From contig WPIO01000058.1 of assembly GCA_009760855.2 (NCBI GenBank), positions 1,852,001-1,916,000 of the forward strand: a stretch of 64,000 bases of DNA, written 5' to 3'. The notes below the pieces were generated by a model. The model was not told the origin of the DNA and did no database searches. It worked only from the letters and a program-made list of their open reading frames with translations. Numbering within the stretch: position 1 is the first letter of the stretch; the number at the start of each line of letters is the position of its first letter. Of the stretch, positions 38,928 to 52,273 are shown piece after piece. Source of the stretch: Cristatella mucedo (taxonomy: Eukaryota; Bryozoa; Phylactolaemata; Cristatellidae). Made by a program: the position numbers and the translations under genes.

Positions 38928-38970
<43 letters not shown>
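38928..38970. repeat. (TA)n microsatellite
   Basis: A pure TA run of about 40 bases. The Tyr/Ile-rich ORFs here are artefacts of it. It is followed by a G10 run at about 39,070. Confidence 0.95.
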
Positions 38971-38971
<1 letters not shown>

Positions 38972-39185
38972 ATAGCGCCCCAAGAGAACTTAATCTCTAT
39001 TCAGGCGCGTCACATATGCCTCCGGGCACATATGTCACATATGCCCACGACCTCAGCCAGACGTTGGTCGGGGGGGGGGGCGAGCACCTTAACCGCTGGA
39101 CCAAACCAGCTCGGCAGTCTACCGGCCAGTATACTCGGCAGTCTACCAGTGAAGACCACATTAACACTGATATGATGGTTTAGGG

Positions 39186-41892
39186 CAGGGGTGTCCAACC
39201 TTTTTGCGTTGGGGGCCACATTTCAAAAATTTAAAAGGTCCGGGGGCCACATGTAAATTGGCGTAGTTGACCGCATCAGAAAATAAAATCGTAATTTAGT
39301 ATGAATATTACTATTATACTTAATAAATAAACCGCAATACAATAGTATTTTTAGCATAATTATAATTAAAAATAATAGATAATAAAAATTTAATCATTTG
39401 TCCTGGAAAATAATTCGATAGATATTATGGCCAATCTTTTACTTTTGGATTTTTATTTAAGTAACATGAAGAAAGAAACTTATAAAACTTACAAAGTTAC
39501 ATGACAAGGACTTACATAATATTAATGTCTTCGGATTAATTAAATGCCACAGGTATTCAATGTCTTCTGCACTGCAGGCATCAATAAGATATTTGGCATT
39601 GTTTCTGTTTGCTTAAAAAGTCGACGTCTGCTGCAACAGTGGATGTGGCAATTCTAAGGATTCCTGATAAATGTTCATCTGTGAGAACGGATCGAGTATT
39701 TGTTTTCACATTTTTCAGTCTGGAAAAAAGATGTTCACAGCAATATGTGCTGCCAAAAAGTACAATATACCTGCGAGCATGTTTGGCTAGGTCAGGAAAA
39801 GACTCTGATGAAACATACTGCTTGTAAAAGGTAACAAGGTCATGCTGATCATAAGCAGTTTTTAAATAGCTGTCATTATGAATGTCGATTAGTTCGAGTT
39901 GAAATTCATCATGTGCATCAGAGGGATCGATATTAAATGGATTACTAATCATTTTCATGTCATCCGCATGTTGTTGGAAATCCTGAAACCTCTCTTCGAA
40001 TTCATCAACAAGTTTGCTAACAAGAGTGGAGTACTTCACATGAGCCAGCGTTTCAGGCGATCTTGTTGCTAGTGTTGTGAAATGTAACAGTCTCTTCTGA
40101 TCTAAGTGTTTCCGGAAAAGTTTCAGCTTTTGCACAAACGCGGAAGCACACTCATACATTGTATGGACCAGTTGATCCTTACCTTAGAGTTTGACATTAA
40201 GATCTGCAAGATGTTAAGTCATGTCCACCAAAAAAGCCAAGTCACTCGACCACTGCTGGTCATCGAGGAAGCCAGCATCTTTTCCCTTTTCTGTCATAAA
40301 TGTTTTTATTTCGTTCCGAAGTGACCAAAACCTGGCTAACGTGTTTGCCCTACTTAGCCAATGGACTTTGCAGAAATAAATCATATCACAATGATCTGAT
40401 CCCAACTCTTCAAGGAAAGCCTGAAATTGTCTGTGGTTCAGCGCACGAGACCTTATCATATTGACTGTTGAAACTACATTGTCCATTACATGTTGCATGC
40501 TCAAGACCTTTGCACATATCTGTTCTTGGCGAATGATGCAGTGATGACTGACAATTTCGTGAGGTACTAATTTTACCATTAAAGATACAAATTTACTGTG
40601 TCTACCTGTCATTGAAGGGGCTCCGTCTGTGGTAAAACCAATCAATTTAGTTTCAGGAAGATTAAATTTTGTGAGGACCCTCTTGACCTGATCCAAAATA
40701 TCCCTCCCCGTTGTAGTGCCTTTCATTGAACATATATCCAACAGTTCTTCGATAATGACAAACTTTCCTGTTACTCCGCGTACAAACACCGACAGTTGAG
40801 CCGTCTCACTATTGTCCGTGCTTTCGTCGAGCGCAAGAGAATAAAATTCGCATTCAGCAAGTCTTTTAGTGAGACTTTCTTCTATGTTGGATGCGAGCTC
40901 GTCAACTCTTCTCGCAACCGTTTGATGAGAAAGACTGACTTTCCCTACTTCTGACTTCTTTTCTGGACAGAACACACCAGTAAACAGCCTGAGACATTCC
41001 TTAACAAATTAAATATCGGAAAATGCTTTCCCCGCTTAGCTATAGCTTCAGCTATTAAAAAACTTACTTTGGTTGAAGCCTCAGACTTATTGCTGACTGC
41101 TGTAAACAATGACTGCTGTCCGATGACGCTCTGTTTCAACGAGTTCACGCGATCAATTCGAAGTTGACCAGTCAGGCTGGTGTACCTGTCGCCATGCTTT
41201 GTTGAAAAATGTCGCTTAACATTGTACTCCTTTGCAACGGCAATTGTTTCTTGGCCTATTAGGCACATTTATCTACCAAAGCGTTCCATTACAAAATAGT
41301 CTACAGTCCAAGATGCTTTGAAAAGTCTTCCTTCTGCGTCAATTTTTCGTTTTTTGCTAGTATTCACATTCGCCGCCATTTTTCTCTGTGAAATAAAAAA
41401 CAGATCAGTTACGAATTGATTAATTCATATATTGTATCACAGCAATATCTTAGTATTAGTAAGTAAGTTGAGCAATACGCGTTTTTTGAAAAACCTACCT
41501 CGCTGATTCCAGTTCATGCAGCAGCAGCTGAGAAACGGCTCTTTTTTTCTATCCATAGTGTGAAACAGCTAATTCCGCTTGCGGAAGCGTTATGAATTTG
41601 ATCGTAATGGCGCCACTGTAGCACAAATATATTGCCCTTTCACGCCAAAATGTTCACATGAAGGCTAGCAAAATAAATCTATTTTTACCTTCACGCGAAA
41701 ATAGCCATTCGGACACCTTCACGCTTCACGCGCGCGTTAAGTACATCAAAGCGCCTTATATCGCCGTTTGTAATGATAAAAAATTAACGAAAAACATGGA
41801 GTGACAAATATTTTTGGGATAACGTGGCGGGCCGCATAGAAGACCTCGGCGGGCCGGGTTGTGGCCCGTGGGCCACGTGTTGGACACCCCTG
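39186..41892 (-). mobile_element. hAT DNA transposon (2,707 bp) with TIRs and 8-bp TSD
   Basis: Cut-and-paste element. The left end reads CAGGGGTGTCCAACCTTTTT, and the reverse complement of the right end reads CAGGGGTGTCCAACACGTG: 14 matching terminal bases with similar GGGCC sequence inside. GTTTAGGG occurs on both sides (39,178-39,185 and 41,893-41,900), a perfect 8-bp target duplication, the hallmark of hAT elements. It lies within LINE-A, so it is younger. The interior holds one broken transposase on the minus strand. Confidence 0.95.
39581..41379 (-). pseudogene. hAT transposase (GTF2IRD2/Charlie8-like group), inactivated
   Basis: Starts at an ATG at 41,379 (MAANVNTSKKRKIDAEG). A BED-type zinc finger follows, with YNVKRHFSTKHG, but its second Cys is Gly (CLIG). 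The catalytic region has LALDESTDNSETAQLSVF and GFTTDGAPSM. The C-terminal dimerisation part is at 39,900-39,650 (CCEHLFSRLKNVKTNTRSVL). Damage: TAA at 41,271-41,269, a frameshift near 40,975, and two TAA codons near 40,213 and 40,183. The similarity to domesticated GTF2IRD2-type proteins is from the family pattern. No sign of domestication here. Confidence 0.92.
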
Positions 41893-43679
41893 GTTTAGGG
41901 TCTTCAGAAGACGAGCTCTTTTTACAAGACCTTATTCGGGTAGCCACATCGCATGCAGAAACCTCGGACAAACTTTTAAGGAAGGCCACAGGTTATTATT
42001 CTACAATTGCTTTAATCGGAGGGGCTTTACAGAAGCAGCCATGCACACAATTTTTTCTGGTAAAATGACCAAAAATCTTTCGGCTGAGCCGTTAATGTCT
42101 GACCTCTTCAGTCAGACCTCTTAGCATTAGACAGTAAACTGCTTATCATGCTAGAAATCTGTTTTGGATCGGACTGGCAGGAATTCAGCTTTCGAGGGAA
42201 AAAAGAAGCCCTGGCTTTTTTAAACCTCCATGTGAAAACTCGAAGTCTTTGAAATTTACTAGATCTGCCTCAGACCCCGATTTCTTAAAACGACATTTAA
42301 GACTTCGCTAAACACGGCTTATCTTTGGAATTTTTTTGTAAATTGAAAGGAATCTCCACGACTCTGTACACGGACAGAAATAACGGAAGCGTGCTTTTTT
42401 CAAGAGCACTCCTGAGTGCCAAGTTCACGGCATCAGTAAGGGTATTGCTGCTTTCGGTTGAGTCTAGGACATGTCAAGAAGACCTGCATCAAAAACAGAT
42501 TTTGAAAATGTGTCTATTTATAAGCTTTTTAAGTTACGTCACCGGAGAAGTTCGACATTACCCTGTATATAAAAGGGAGCAGGAATAGTAAACGAGTCGA
42601 ACAATGATTCGAGAGGGTCAGCCGGCACACCACAAAGTCAGTAGGGAAGACATCCTGAGTAATCACGAGATCTAGAATATGGCCACCGAGGTGGGTGGTA
42701 CGATTAACATGTGGGACTAAACCAAATATCTCCAGACAGTCGAGAAATAAGCGGACCTTGCTGTTAATAGGGTTTCAATGTGAATATTGAAGTCTCCAGC
42801 AATCAGTAAAGGCCCCTTCACACGATAGTATTTTAGCCAGGAATTCAATAAACTCCACTATAAACATGTTTAGACAGCAAGAAGGAGGTCGGTATGTCAC
42901 AACGGTGAGAGGCAGTGGCTTTGATAAGGATCTGATTGCAACCAATTCAAACTATGGCCCATGCGAAAACTGCACGTCCTATAGCCAAACGATTCATAAG
43001 CAACAATTTTGACCCAGCCACCAATCTTGCCAGAACTCATGGACTGACAAATGAAAACCCGGGTAGGGTGGTCTCAGATATGCAGCTACTGGAACAAGGC
43101 GTCATCCAAGTTTCGGTAAGCAGAAATGCATCTAGGTTCTCCTGGGCCACTGATCGCGGATGAGTAACCCCTTGGCTTTTAGCGAGCAGAGGTTTAATTG
43201 CAGGAATTTAAGTGGCTGTCCTACAACTGAGCGACGGTAAAGCGCTTTGTATTGCAGCCAGTACGTATCCGGCCCGGAAGACGCTGGCCCTTCGAATTTG
43301 AAATGAACCTTAGTAACGACCACCGGTCAATGTTTCACACCAGGCTGAGGTATGGCAGGTGAGATACTACAGCAAGGAGTACTGTTCAGTGCTTTAAACT
43401 TACGGGTTGTGGGCTTGCTAGCAGAGCTGTTGATAGCGAATGCAGGAAGCAGAGAGGTTCTCACTGACCCTCCGAAGAAGGCCTGCCGGTAGGAATCGGC
43501 TAATGGCGACATCGCTCCTTATGCTAGGCAGGTCCTGTTGTCTGTAGCATATCCAAGGACAGCTCATAAACAGTCGCAGCGAAGATAGCAGCGGAATACC
43601 CGAATGTTTCGCAGGGAAATCAAGTAAAGGACTACAACAGGCTAGGAGTCACCCGAGGCCACTCTCTAGTACGGTAAGG

Positions 43680-46440
43680 AAAACTGATTGGACAATGCTG
43701 GATCATCAGGAGATCCTTCTCGGCCGGCCACAGAGTGCTGCCGCTGAGCCTCAAGACCAGCTCCATCGCAAGATATGCATGAATGGGTGGCCATTTCAGA
43801 CGCAAGTTCTATCGTCTAAGTTCGAGGGTGATTGACGAAACATTTCCCGCTTCTTCTTTTTACACCAAGTAGTTTTTGTCTTTGTCAGCTTGACACCTTC
43901 TCTACTTCAAAGCGGGCTTTTAGTCAATGCTTTTGCTTTGAAGAGATCATCTGTAGCACTCCTCTAAGCACCTTATCCAAGATCGTGGGCTCAGTGAAAT
44001 TTAAAGGTGTGCGTTTTTCTGAAACTCCTGGTTAGCCCCTATTAGTACGTTGCTGTTAGGAGCCGTGGCACTTGAATGCAGGTCACTCATCACCGCTTAC
44101 CTGGATGTACATCGATATTTTTTTAGAGGCTAAATCGGCGTAAAATGCCCTGTCCTGTTAAAGCGAGAATGCTGTTCTTCCAGATAATCCTACCGGTGCA
44201 GTGATTAAGTCCCTTTTGTTTTACCACGCCAATGAGAGTTTATCACTTCACTAAATATGTCATGGGCATGTTTTTAGGGGCTTAATATTATCTGCTCTTC
44301 CTCTGGTATAACTAAACGATTATTTTTTGTTTTCAATGCAATCGCTTAAATTCAGCTGAAAGTGTTAATTCGACAGTAATTTGTAATGCTCCGGTGTTCT
44401 CATTTGAGTTATTCCTATGTTACACTAAAGCAGAGATATAATTTGAAAAAGTCGGAGCGCATGGTGATGGTCACGTTGCAGGAATATTTCGGTAGAGAGA
44501 GGTCTCCTATTCTGACTCCCTAGATGTTCTATCAAAATGATTTGGGTTTAATCATTCATTACCACATTGAGTCAATTGAAGTTGACTATTAATGTCTGTG
44601 AGGTAAGTGTCACCTAACCAGTCACTGCAGCAATTTCAATTACTTTAATGACGATGCTGGCTAAGCATGGTCAGCGTGAATAGCCCAATAACTGCCGTTT
44701 CGATCGGAATCACTTTTAAAGGGCTCGTTGGATAAAGGGTGAGCCTCAACTGACCCATAACATGACCTTTTGGATATTCTCAGGCTGTTCATCTGCTGCC
44801 TGAGCCACGAATATGGCACGACACGATACAGATTAATCAAGATGCCAAAATTGAGCTTTAACCATGCCAATTCTTCATATCGTCGTCAGATAGTTATCGT
44901 CAGTCACGAAGTAGGATATCGTAATCAATATTTTTAATATCCGATAGGTCAATCAGTGCCAGTGCTACATCATTTCCACTTTCATTGCAGCTTACAATAT
45001 CGCCATGAGAATAATGTGGTTTCAACGCAGCAGCACTGTAACTTGAGATACCTTTTTGCAAAGATATCCCCGTAAGTCAGCACAGCGGACATCTACTTCA
45101 CAGTAACAGTCTGTTTGGGAATTCAGGAAAAAGAATCAATTGAGACCGTACTGAAAACCATTACAAAGACGCTCTTGCAAGAGTGAGCTACTGTATACTA
45201 TCCGTCCGTCTTGGTCAACCCTCTTAGCTGCAATGCCATACAAACAATGTTGTAAGCTTTCGCAAGAATAGCCTGACTGAATTTAGGAAGTTTTCAGATT
45301 CTGAATTGGTGTCGCTACTTTATTGTCTTTCCAAGTATAAACGGATTAATAGACAAAGAAATGGCATTCTGTTTTCGAGGACTTAGCATGGCAACATCTG
45401 TCCAAAAAATTGCTGTCGTTCATAAACTGCTGTGAGTGAGCTTCCTCGAGCCAATAGACTATGAAGAAACAAACTAAACAATAGGAATGGCGCCGGCTTC
45501 AGGATGTGAGGAAGATAAATAAATATTTTTACGGCTGGTAGCACAGTGTGCGATCAAAGGCGAAAAAGTCCGCATCTTGTGGAGGTTTATGACTTCATCA
45601 AAAAAAGGAACGAACTAAAATGTATTGATCAAATTGATGAAATTAAAACTCTGCCAGTTTTGTTGCAATGTCGAGGAAGTAGTAGGATATAAATAGCTAC
45701 TAGCTGAAGTGAGGGACTGCTCTACTGACTACTACCATGTCAGGCACTCTAAATTTCGGTCGCATATTTGTACCAAGGCTCGTGCCGGTTTAACTCACAG
45801 CTGCTTAGAGCTTGCACACGCCGACTCCACAATAAATTTCTTGCTATTGCTGAACATTTGGCCCCAAGATATCGCTATTTCTGCAAATTTTTCTAACGCT
45901 TCAAATTTCCAAAGAAATTTCATCGGCACTAAGTTTCCTTACAAATTTGAAAGACAAAAATTGGTCATTCACTAAAAATACCTTTAAGTGTAAACCACAG
46001 CAGCGGATGACTGCACTCTCATTGATTTACTTTGGATATACTTTGAAAGCTCAGATCGGTTAATCGCACAAATATCATAAATTGTGATTAATATTTTATT
46101 AACATTGGGTATACGTGCGTGAAGCTATCCTACTTATAATTTTCTTTATTCAGCTCGAGTTTGTTGAATGGACACGTCATTCGCACGCAAATTTGAAATA
46201 ACCGGGTTTTCCAGCTAGTGTAAGTTGCATAAACGTTGGACTCCGTTAGCATGTGCTGCATGAGCACAAAAATAAAACAGGGGGCATCTTGTTTCCAGAA
46301 ACGGTATCTTAAATTATACTGATCTATCATCACTTTTAAGGAGACCATGCAATTCAAAAATCAGAGCCTGAATAATAATTTTGAAACGATTGTTATGACC
46401 ATTCGTTTTCCGCGAAAATATCGTGATAATTTTACTGATC
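43680..46440. other. Unassigned AT-rich sequence
   Basis: About 2.8 kb with no recognised gene, TE or tandem repeat. ORFs of 60-90 codons occur on both strands without domain features. It could be intron or intergenic. Confidence 0.5.
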
Positions 46441-46449
46441 AGAAATTAT

Positions 46450-46650
46450 TTAGAGGTCTCCTCTACTTGCTACTTGTATTCCTAATGCAGTAGCTCTCCA
46501 AAAAAGAACACAGCCAGCGGGAAGCTGCAGCGATAAGAGCTTCTTGGGGTCAGTACTATCGACCATGGACACCCAGCATCGATTCTGAGCGTTCGCAAGC
46601 GGGTGCAGCTTATCAGCTCTATGCAGTGGCATCGAGGCAGCACTGTGCAC
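46450..46650 (-). CDS. Candidate small ORF or first exon, unknown
   Basis: Minus-strand frame starting at one of two Met codons (MHSAASMPLHRAD), then CWVSMVDSTDPKKLL and LPAGCVLFWRATALGIQ. Composition is more protein-like than the surroundings, and two GATC palindromes lie just upstream. I recognise no family and see no strong donor in frame. Confidence 0.25.
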   Translation of the reverse strand: MHSAASMPLHRADKLHPLANAQNRCWVSMVDSTDPKKLLSLQLPAGCVLFWRATALGIQVASRGDL

Positions 46651-46653
46651 TTG

Positions 46654-46704
46654 CGATCAGCTGATCGACGGTTCGTGAAACTACCGATCGCTTAAAGCGA
46701 TCGG
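46654..46704. other. Pair of palindromes rich in GATC
   Basis: CGATCAGCTGATCG (46,654-46,667) is a perfect 14-bp palindrome. CCGATCGCTT-A-AAGCGATCGG (46,684-46,704) has 10-bp perfect arms around one base. Both lie 5' of the minus-strand candidate ORF at 46,650. They could be protein binding sites or the core of a hairpin; no known factor is identified. Confidence 0.7.
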
Positions 46705-46869
46705 CCGTGCATCGAGCTACGGCGATCACGTTGAGTAGTTCGGTTTTATAGGGGTTTTCAGTGAGTTAAGGTCGCAAGCTGTGGCAACAGCGACGGTACA
46801 AGCGTGTTGCAAATAATCTGGGCTTGCTTAGATACGACACCGAAGCTAAGCTGGTGCATCAGGCTGTAA

Positions 46870-48960
46870 TCCATCTATTAAGTATTACATCTAGGCTCTA
46901 ATTCATCTAGAGGTAGTAACACGTTTGGCAGACCACCATGGAAGACAGCTCCAAATCTTAGACAGGAATTGGACATGATGACTAGCTGTAGAAGCATATT
47001 TTTTAATAAAGCTTTTAAAATTGAGGCAGCTGTTGCATATGAAACCTTAATTTCTTTGGCGTCGTCTGAAAGGCGGCGAAGCGCATGCAACAGCACATCC
47101 CCCCTGGTGATTGCTGGTGGTGTTGGGACGCCACTGCACCATAACATAACAGGGGTCCAGTGCCGACTGCAATTAGTGCAGCTCACAGGCGAACCACACC
47201 AGCAAGTGGAGTAGTTGTCGTTTCGCAAGAATCGTGGAAGCAAATTTCACAATCTAGGACCTGCAGAGCTTAAACTTTTGTCGCTAACGGTCTTTAAGCG
47301 GAGGAATGGGACGGCTAATTTATTGTTCCCACATGACCTGAGGGCGCGAACAGGCTGAAACTAGGGCATCAGTTCAGCTAGGTACGAAGGAGCCAAGCCG
47401 TGGCGGGCCTTGTGTGTCAGCGTAAGAACTCTGCTCTGTATCCTATGCTTAACTGGCATCCATCCTTGCTCTTTTAGCATAGGAGGCACGTGCTCAAACC
47501 TCTGGCACTTGAAGACCAGCCTTGCAGCCATATTCATAGTCAGCTGCAATGGCCCAGTTGCTTTCTTTGGTAGCTCAGCCAAAAGCAAATTACAATAATC
47601 AAGCCGAGACGGAACTAAGGAGCTAGTTAAATTTTTTGCAAGCCACTGTGGAATACAGCTCCTAATCTTGGTTACGGATCAGACGTAATGGCTTGCTGTA
47701 GAAGCAGTCTTCTGAATGAAGCTTTTAAAATTGAGGCGGCAGTCGAAAACGACAGCTAAATTTCGAGCACGTTGTGATGGTCGCACAACAGCATCACATA
47801 CTAGAATAACGTAGCCTTTTAATCCTCAATCGTTCAAGCAGAACTTCGTGATCAATGATGTCGAAGGCAGCAGACAGATCTAGCAGAGCTAGGACAGTGA
47901 CATTCCGTCGTCATTGCCACGTAGAATGTCATTGCTAACACGGAGGAGAGCAGTTTCAGTAAGAGTGCTGCCTCTTAAACCCTGATTGAAATGTTTCAGA
48001 GATTTCATTATTTTCAATATGTTCAACCAGTTGCTTAGCAACAATTTTATCAAGAATCTTTGATAAGAACGGAAGAAGGGAAACTGGGCGATAGTTTGCT
48101 AGGACCTCTGTGTCTAATCCAGGCTTTTTAAGAATAGGTCTAACGATTGCCGACTTGAAGGACTTGAGGACGACCCCTCTTTCCAAAGAAGCATTAAAAA
48201 TCTTGGTTATGGCAGGGCTAAGTTGGTCTGCTAGTGAAGACCACAGAGATGAAGGTATAGGGTCTTCAGGAGACGAGCTCTTTTTGCTAGACCTTATTAA
48301 GGCAGCCGCATCACAGGCAGAAACATCAGAGAATCTTTTAAGAAAGGTCACAGGTTGAGGAACGGCGATTGCTTTGGTCGGAGGGGGCTTAATGGAGGCA
48401 CGAATGTGCACAATTTTTTCAGTAAAGAAGGCTGAAAACTTTTCGGCTGAGCCCTTAATATCTAGAGAGTCAGACCTCACAGCATTGGCCAGTAAATGGT
48501 TTACTGTCTTATAAATCTGTTTAGTGTGCGACTGGCAGGAATTCAGCTTTCTAACGAAAAAAGAAGCCGTGGTTTTTTAAGCTTTCGTGTGTAAACACGA
48601 AGGAAGTCTTTAAAATTGACTAGGTCTGCCTCAGACCCCGATTTCTTGAAACGACGTTCTAGCCTGCACTTCACCCGGCGCATCTTAAGAAGTTTTTTGT
48701 AAATTTAAAGGAATCTCCACAACTTTGAACATGGATAGAGCGAACGGGAGCATGCTTGTCAAGAGCACTCTTGAGTGTCATGTTCATAGCATCAGTGAGG
48801 GTATCGAGGCTGCCGGTCGGGTCTGAATGCAGATCAAGAAGACCTGCATCACAAACAGATTTCAAAAACCTGTCCACGTCAATGCTTTGTAAGTTACGAC
48901 AACGCAGCTGCAAACATTGCTTCAAATTTCGCGTAGCTGCACATAGAGCAATGTAGCTCT
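46870..48960 (-). mobile_element. LINE-A copy, rearranged
   Basis: Minus-strand LINE-A. The 3' region is at about 47,215-47,830. A deletion follows, then the RT segment 47,830-48,480 (ending PILKKPGLDTEVLANYRPVS near 48,080) and the start of ORF2 at 48,500-48,930. The RT catalytic box is deleted. The RT part (48,480-47,956) is very similar to that at 2,400-2,930. Confidence 0.85.
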
Positions 48961-49690
48961 ATATGAACAGGTGCCAAATGTGAGTCAAATGCTAACTAGC
49001 TATGTGTATTCTCCCGAGAATTACTGAGTATAAGCAATTTCTCCGAGATTCGCTTAGTTTAGTAGCGGAATCTGATCGGTAGTTCTTTCAAGTATGTTTA
49101 AGCAGGGTTCCTTGATTCGCAAAGGTTTAGCTGGAAAATTTCCTGGACATCGATTCTTTTTTGCTAAGCATGCTTTATAATTCCTCTGGCAGTGCATGCT
49201 TTATAACCGTCCTAATCTAAAGGTTTGCCCGTGGTTACAATGCTCACAAAATAGTCAAGAGTAATCAGACAAGATCATGATGACCAGCAGCGGTCATCAG
49301 CAAGTCTAACACTTCCGACACAATTATTATGAATTCGTGGCAATGGCTTCTGAACTAAGGTCCTTTATCCTTGACACAGCCCTCGTAGCTCCGCCGGTCC
49401 TTGCCGACGGTGTGCTACAAGAGAACTAACAAAACTGGCGCCTCGGAAGTGCTGCATCCTCGATACGCGAAGTTGTTTCGGCCTATAGTGGTAGAACACA
49501 GCAGCAATAAAAAGCAGAATATCGTAACATACAAAGTTAATATACTACGCATACAGTCCTGTCCATTCTATAGCCAAAGAGAGACGTGAGTGCAAACACT
49601 ATCCTTAGCATGCAACCCACTTCAGAGCTCAAACCACAACAAACTAATTAATATATATGATAAATCCTGCTATGTTTTGTAAGGTATCTC
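48960..49690. other. Unassigned sequence
   Basis: No gene or known repeat recognised. Confidence 0.5.
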
Positions 49691-49880
49691 CGTTTGTAAC
49701 TTCACAAAGCTACACAGACTATGTTGACGTTGCACAGGAGTTTTTTATAGCGAACTCAAAGCCTAAGTGGCTTTTGGTACGAATTCGCTTGCCGACTGAC
49801 TTCATCACGTGTGACAAAGAGGTGAGAAACAAAGAGGTGAGAAAGCTTAGTCGGGATAGCATTTGATGTATCGAGTGGCT
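49690..49880 (-). mobile_element. LINE-A 3' end fragment
   Basis: Matches the LINE-A 3' region at about 1,070-1,160 (TTTTTTATAGCGAACTCAAA, then CTTTTGGTACG), minus orientation. A GAGGTGAGAAA motif is duplicated at 49,820-49,842. Confidence 0.65.
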
Positions 49881-50288
49881 CGGCAGCTCCTGTATGTTGC
49901 AACTCATGGACTGCCAATAATCTCTACGGTTAACATATTTTGAGCGTGACAGGCCGTTACTGATTGCTGGAGACTTCAATATTCACGTTGACACCCTTAG
50001 CAATATCCAGGTCCGCTCATCTCTTGACTGTCTGGAGAATTTTGGTTAGGTCCAACACGTTAATCATACCACCCACGACGGTGGCCATATTCTAGATCTC
50101 GTGATCACTAAGGATGTGCTCCCCACTGACCTTGTGGTGTGCCCACTGACCCTCACAGATCATTGTTCGGTCTCATTTACTGTCTTGCTCCCTTGTACGT
50201 ACAGGGTAATATCGAACTTGGCAGGCCACGTCACTTGCAAAGCTTTGAAATAGACCCATTTTTAAAATCTGTTTGTGATGCAAGTCTT

Positions 50289-51782
50289 CTTATATAACAA
50301 TAATAATGCACTTGATAAAGTGCCCTCAATGAATCTCTCTCTAGGCGCTTTACATTTGCTGCAAAGGGGAATGCAATTGAATGGTGAGTAAAATCATGCT
50401 TGATAAACAAAAAAAAATAAATAACATGGTTAGGGGTAACCTACACAGGGTCAGCATGCAAATGTGGTTAGTGGCAGCATGCACAGTGTCAGCACGCATA
50501 AGCACATCAAGGACGAATCACAAGGACCGTCTAAATGCTGTCCTAAATAGGAGTGTTTTTAAATTCTTTTTAAATGTGGTCAGGTCAGGGGATGTTCTGA
50601 CGCAGGTCGGGAGGAAGTTCCAGGCTTTGGGAGCATACGAACTAAATGCACGGTCTCCAAAAGATTTGAGGTTTGTACGAGGTATTTGTAGACTGTTGGA
50701 TTCCGAAAAGCGGGTAGTAAGATGCTTGGCCTGATAGGGTAGTATATCTGAAAGATAGGCTGGAGCCATAGAATGAAGTGACCTAAAAGTGAGCGACAAA
50801 ACTTTAAAGTCTATCCGTTGCCTGACTGGTAGCCAGTGCAGGTCGGGGAGAAGTGGTATGATATGGCAGCTGCAACGCTCACGACAGACAAGCCTAGCTG
50901 CAGAGTTTTGCCCAAGCTGTAATTGCCTGATCGCGCATGCTAGTAGGCCAGTAAGCAGTGAGTTGCAGAAGTCGAGACGGGATGTCACGAATGCATGGAC
51001 CAACTTGGTCGTGGTATCCTTATCTAAACAAGCCCAAATTTTAGCAATCTTATGAAGCTGACAATAGGCAGATTTGACTGTAGAGCTGATGTGGTCGTCT
51101 AACGAGAGGTCACTTTGGAATATGACACCTAGATTTCGAGCTGATTCAACTGGAGATATGCTTGCAGAGCCAATTTTGAGAGTCAGCCTTTCCAATTTGT
51201 GAGTCACACTGGGTTAGCCCATGACTAGTAAGTTATTGCATCGTCATTTAGTTTTAGAAAATTTGCTGCCATCCATGTGCGTATGTCATCAATACATGCA
51301 GCAAGTAAATTGAGAAAATTTAAGGTGCTCGAAGGCTGGGAGGGATCAAAGCAGAGGTACAACTGAGTGTTATCCACATAGAAGTGAAAGCCTAGATTGT
51401 GCTTGGCAATCACATCAGCAAGAGGGAGAGTATAAACCGTGAAAAGGACCGGACCTAGCACGGAGCCCTGGGGTACTCCATATTTCAGAGGTACTTCAGA
51501 TGATCTTTGTCCATTCACGTCAATACTCTGGAGTCTCCCACTGAGATAGAACCTAAACCACTGCAGAGTAGTGCCAGTGATGCCCAGGCGAGATGAGAGG
51601 TGCTCTAGAAGAACTTTGTGATCGATGGTATCAAAAGCTGCCGAAAGATCGAGTAAAACCAGCAGAGACACTCTACCCATGTCTGCATTCCTAAGTAGGT
51701 CATTCTATACCCTAAGCAATGCTGACTCTGTGGAGTGATTAGCTCTAAAGCCAGACTGGAACTTACTAGCAAGATATGCACT
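50289..51782 (-). mobile_element. LINE-B copy inserted in LINE-A
   Basis: Minus-strand LINE-B from about 51,775 (5') to an AATAATAATG tail (50,300). RT at 51,680-51,225, with VLLDLSAAFDTIDH, YGVPQGSVLGPVL and YVDNTQLYL (second Asp changed to Asn). The C-terminal frame is at 51,207-50,518. A frameshift lies after LKLNDD. LINE-A flanks it on both sides. Confidence 0.9.
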
Positions 51783-52273
51783 AAGACTCAACCGGCAGCC
51801 TCGATACCCTCACAGATGCAGTGAACATGACACTCAGGGGGGCTCCTGACAAGCATGGTCCCGTGCATTCTCTATGGATGTATAGAGTCGTGGAGATTCC
51901 TTTCAATTTACAAAAACACTCCCAAAGATGTGTCGGGTTAAGCACAGGCTTGAACGTCGTTTCAATAAATCGGGGTCTGGTGCAAAGCTAGTCAATTTCA
52001 AAGGCTTCCTTCGAGTTTACACTCCGAAGTTTAAAAAAGCCAGGGCTTCGTTTTTCACTCAAAAGCTGAAATCCTGCCAGTCGGACCCTAAACCGATTTA
52101 TAAGACTAAACCATTTACTGGCCAATGCTGAGAGGTCTGACTCCCCAGATATTAAGGGCTCAGCCAAAAAGTTTTCAGCCTTCTTTATTCAAAATTCAGT
52201 GCACATTCGTGCCTCCATAAAGCCCCCTCCGACTAAAGCAATTGCAGAATCGCAACCTGTGACCTTCCTTTAA

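Larger units (their letters stand above)
39100..43680 (-). mobile_element. LINE-A copy split by hAT insertion
   Basis: LINE-A RT N-terminal sequence at 39,130-39,177 continues at 41,901 (GGTCTTCAGAAGACGAGCTC, matching about 2,700-2,720) and runs through the RT start (42,000-42,400), the endonuclease (42,560-43,330) and the 5' region to about 43,680. Many stops are present. The 3' half is missing to the left of 39,130. Confidence 0.85.
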
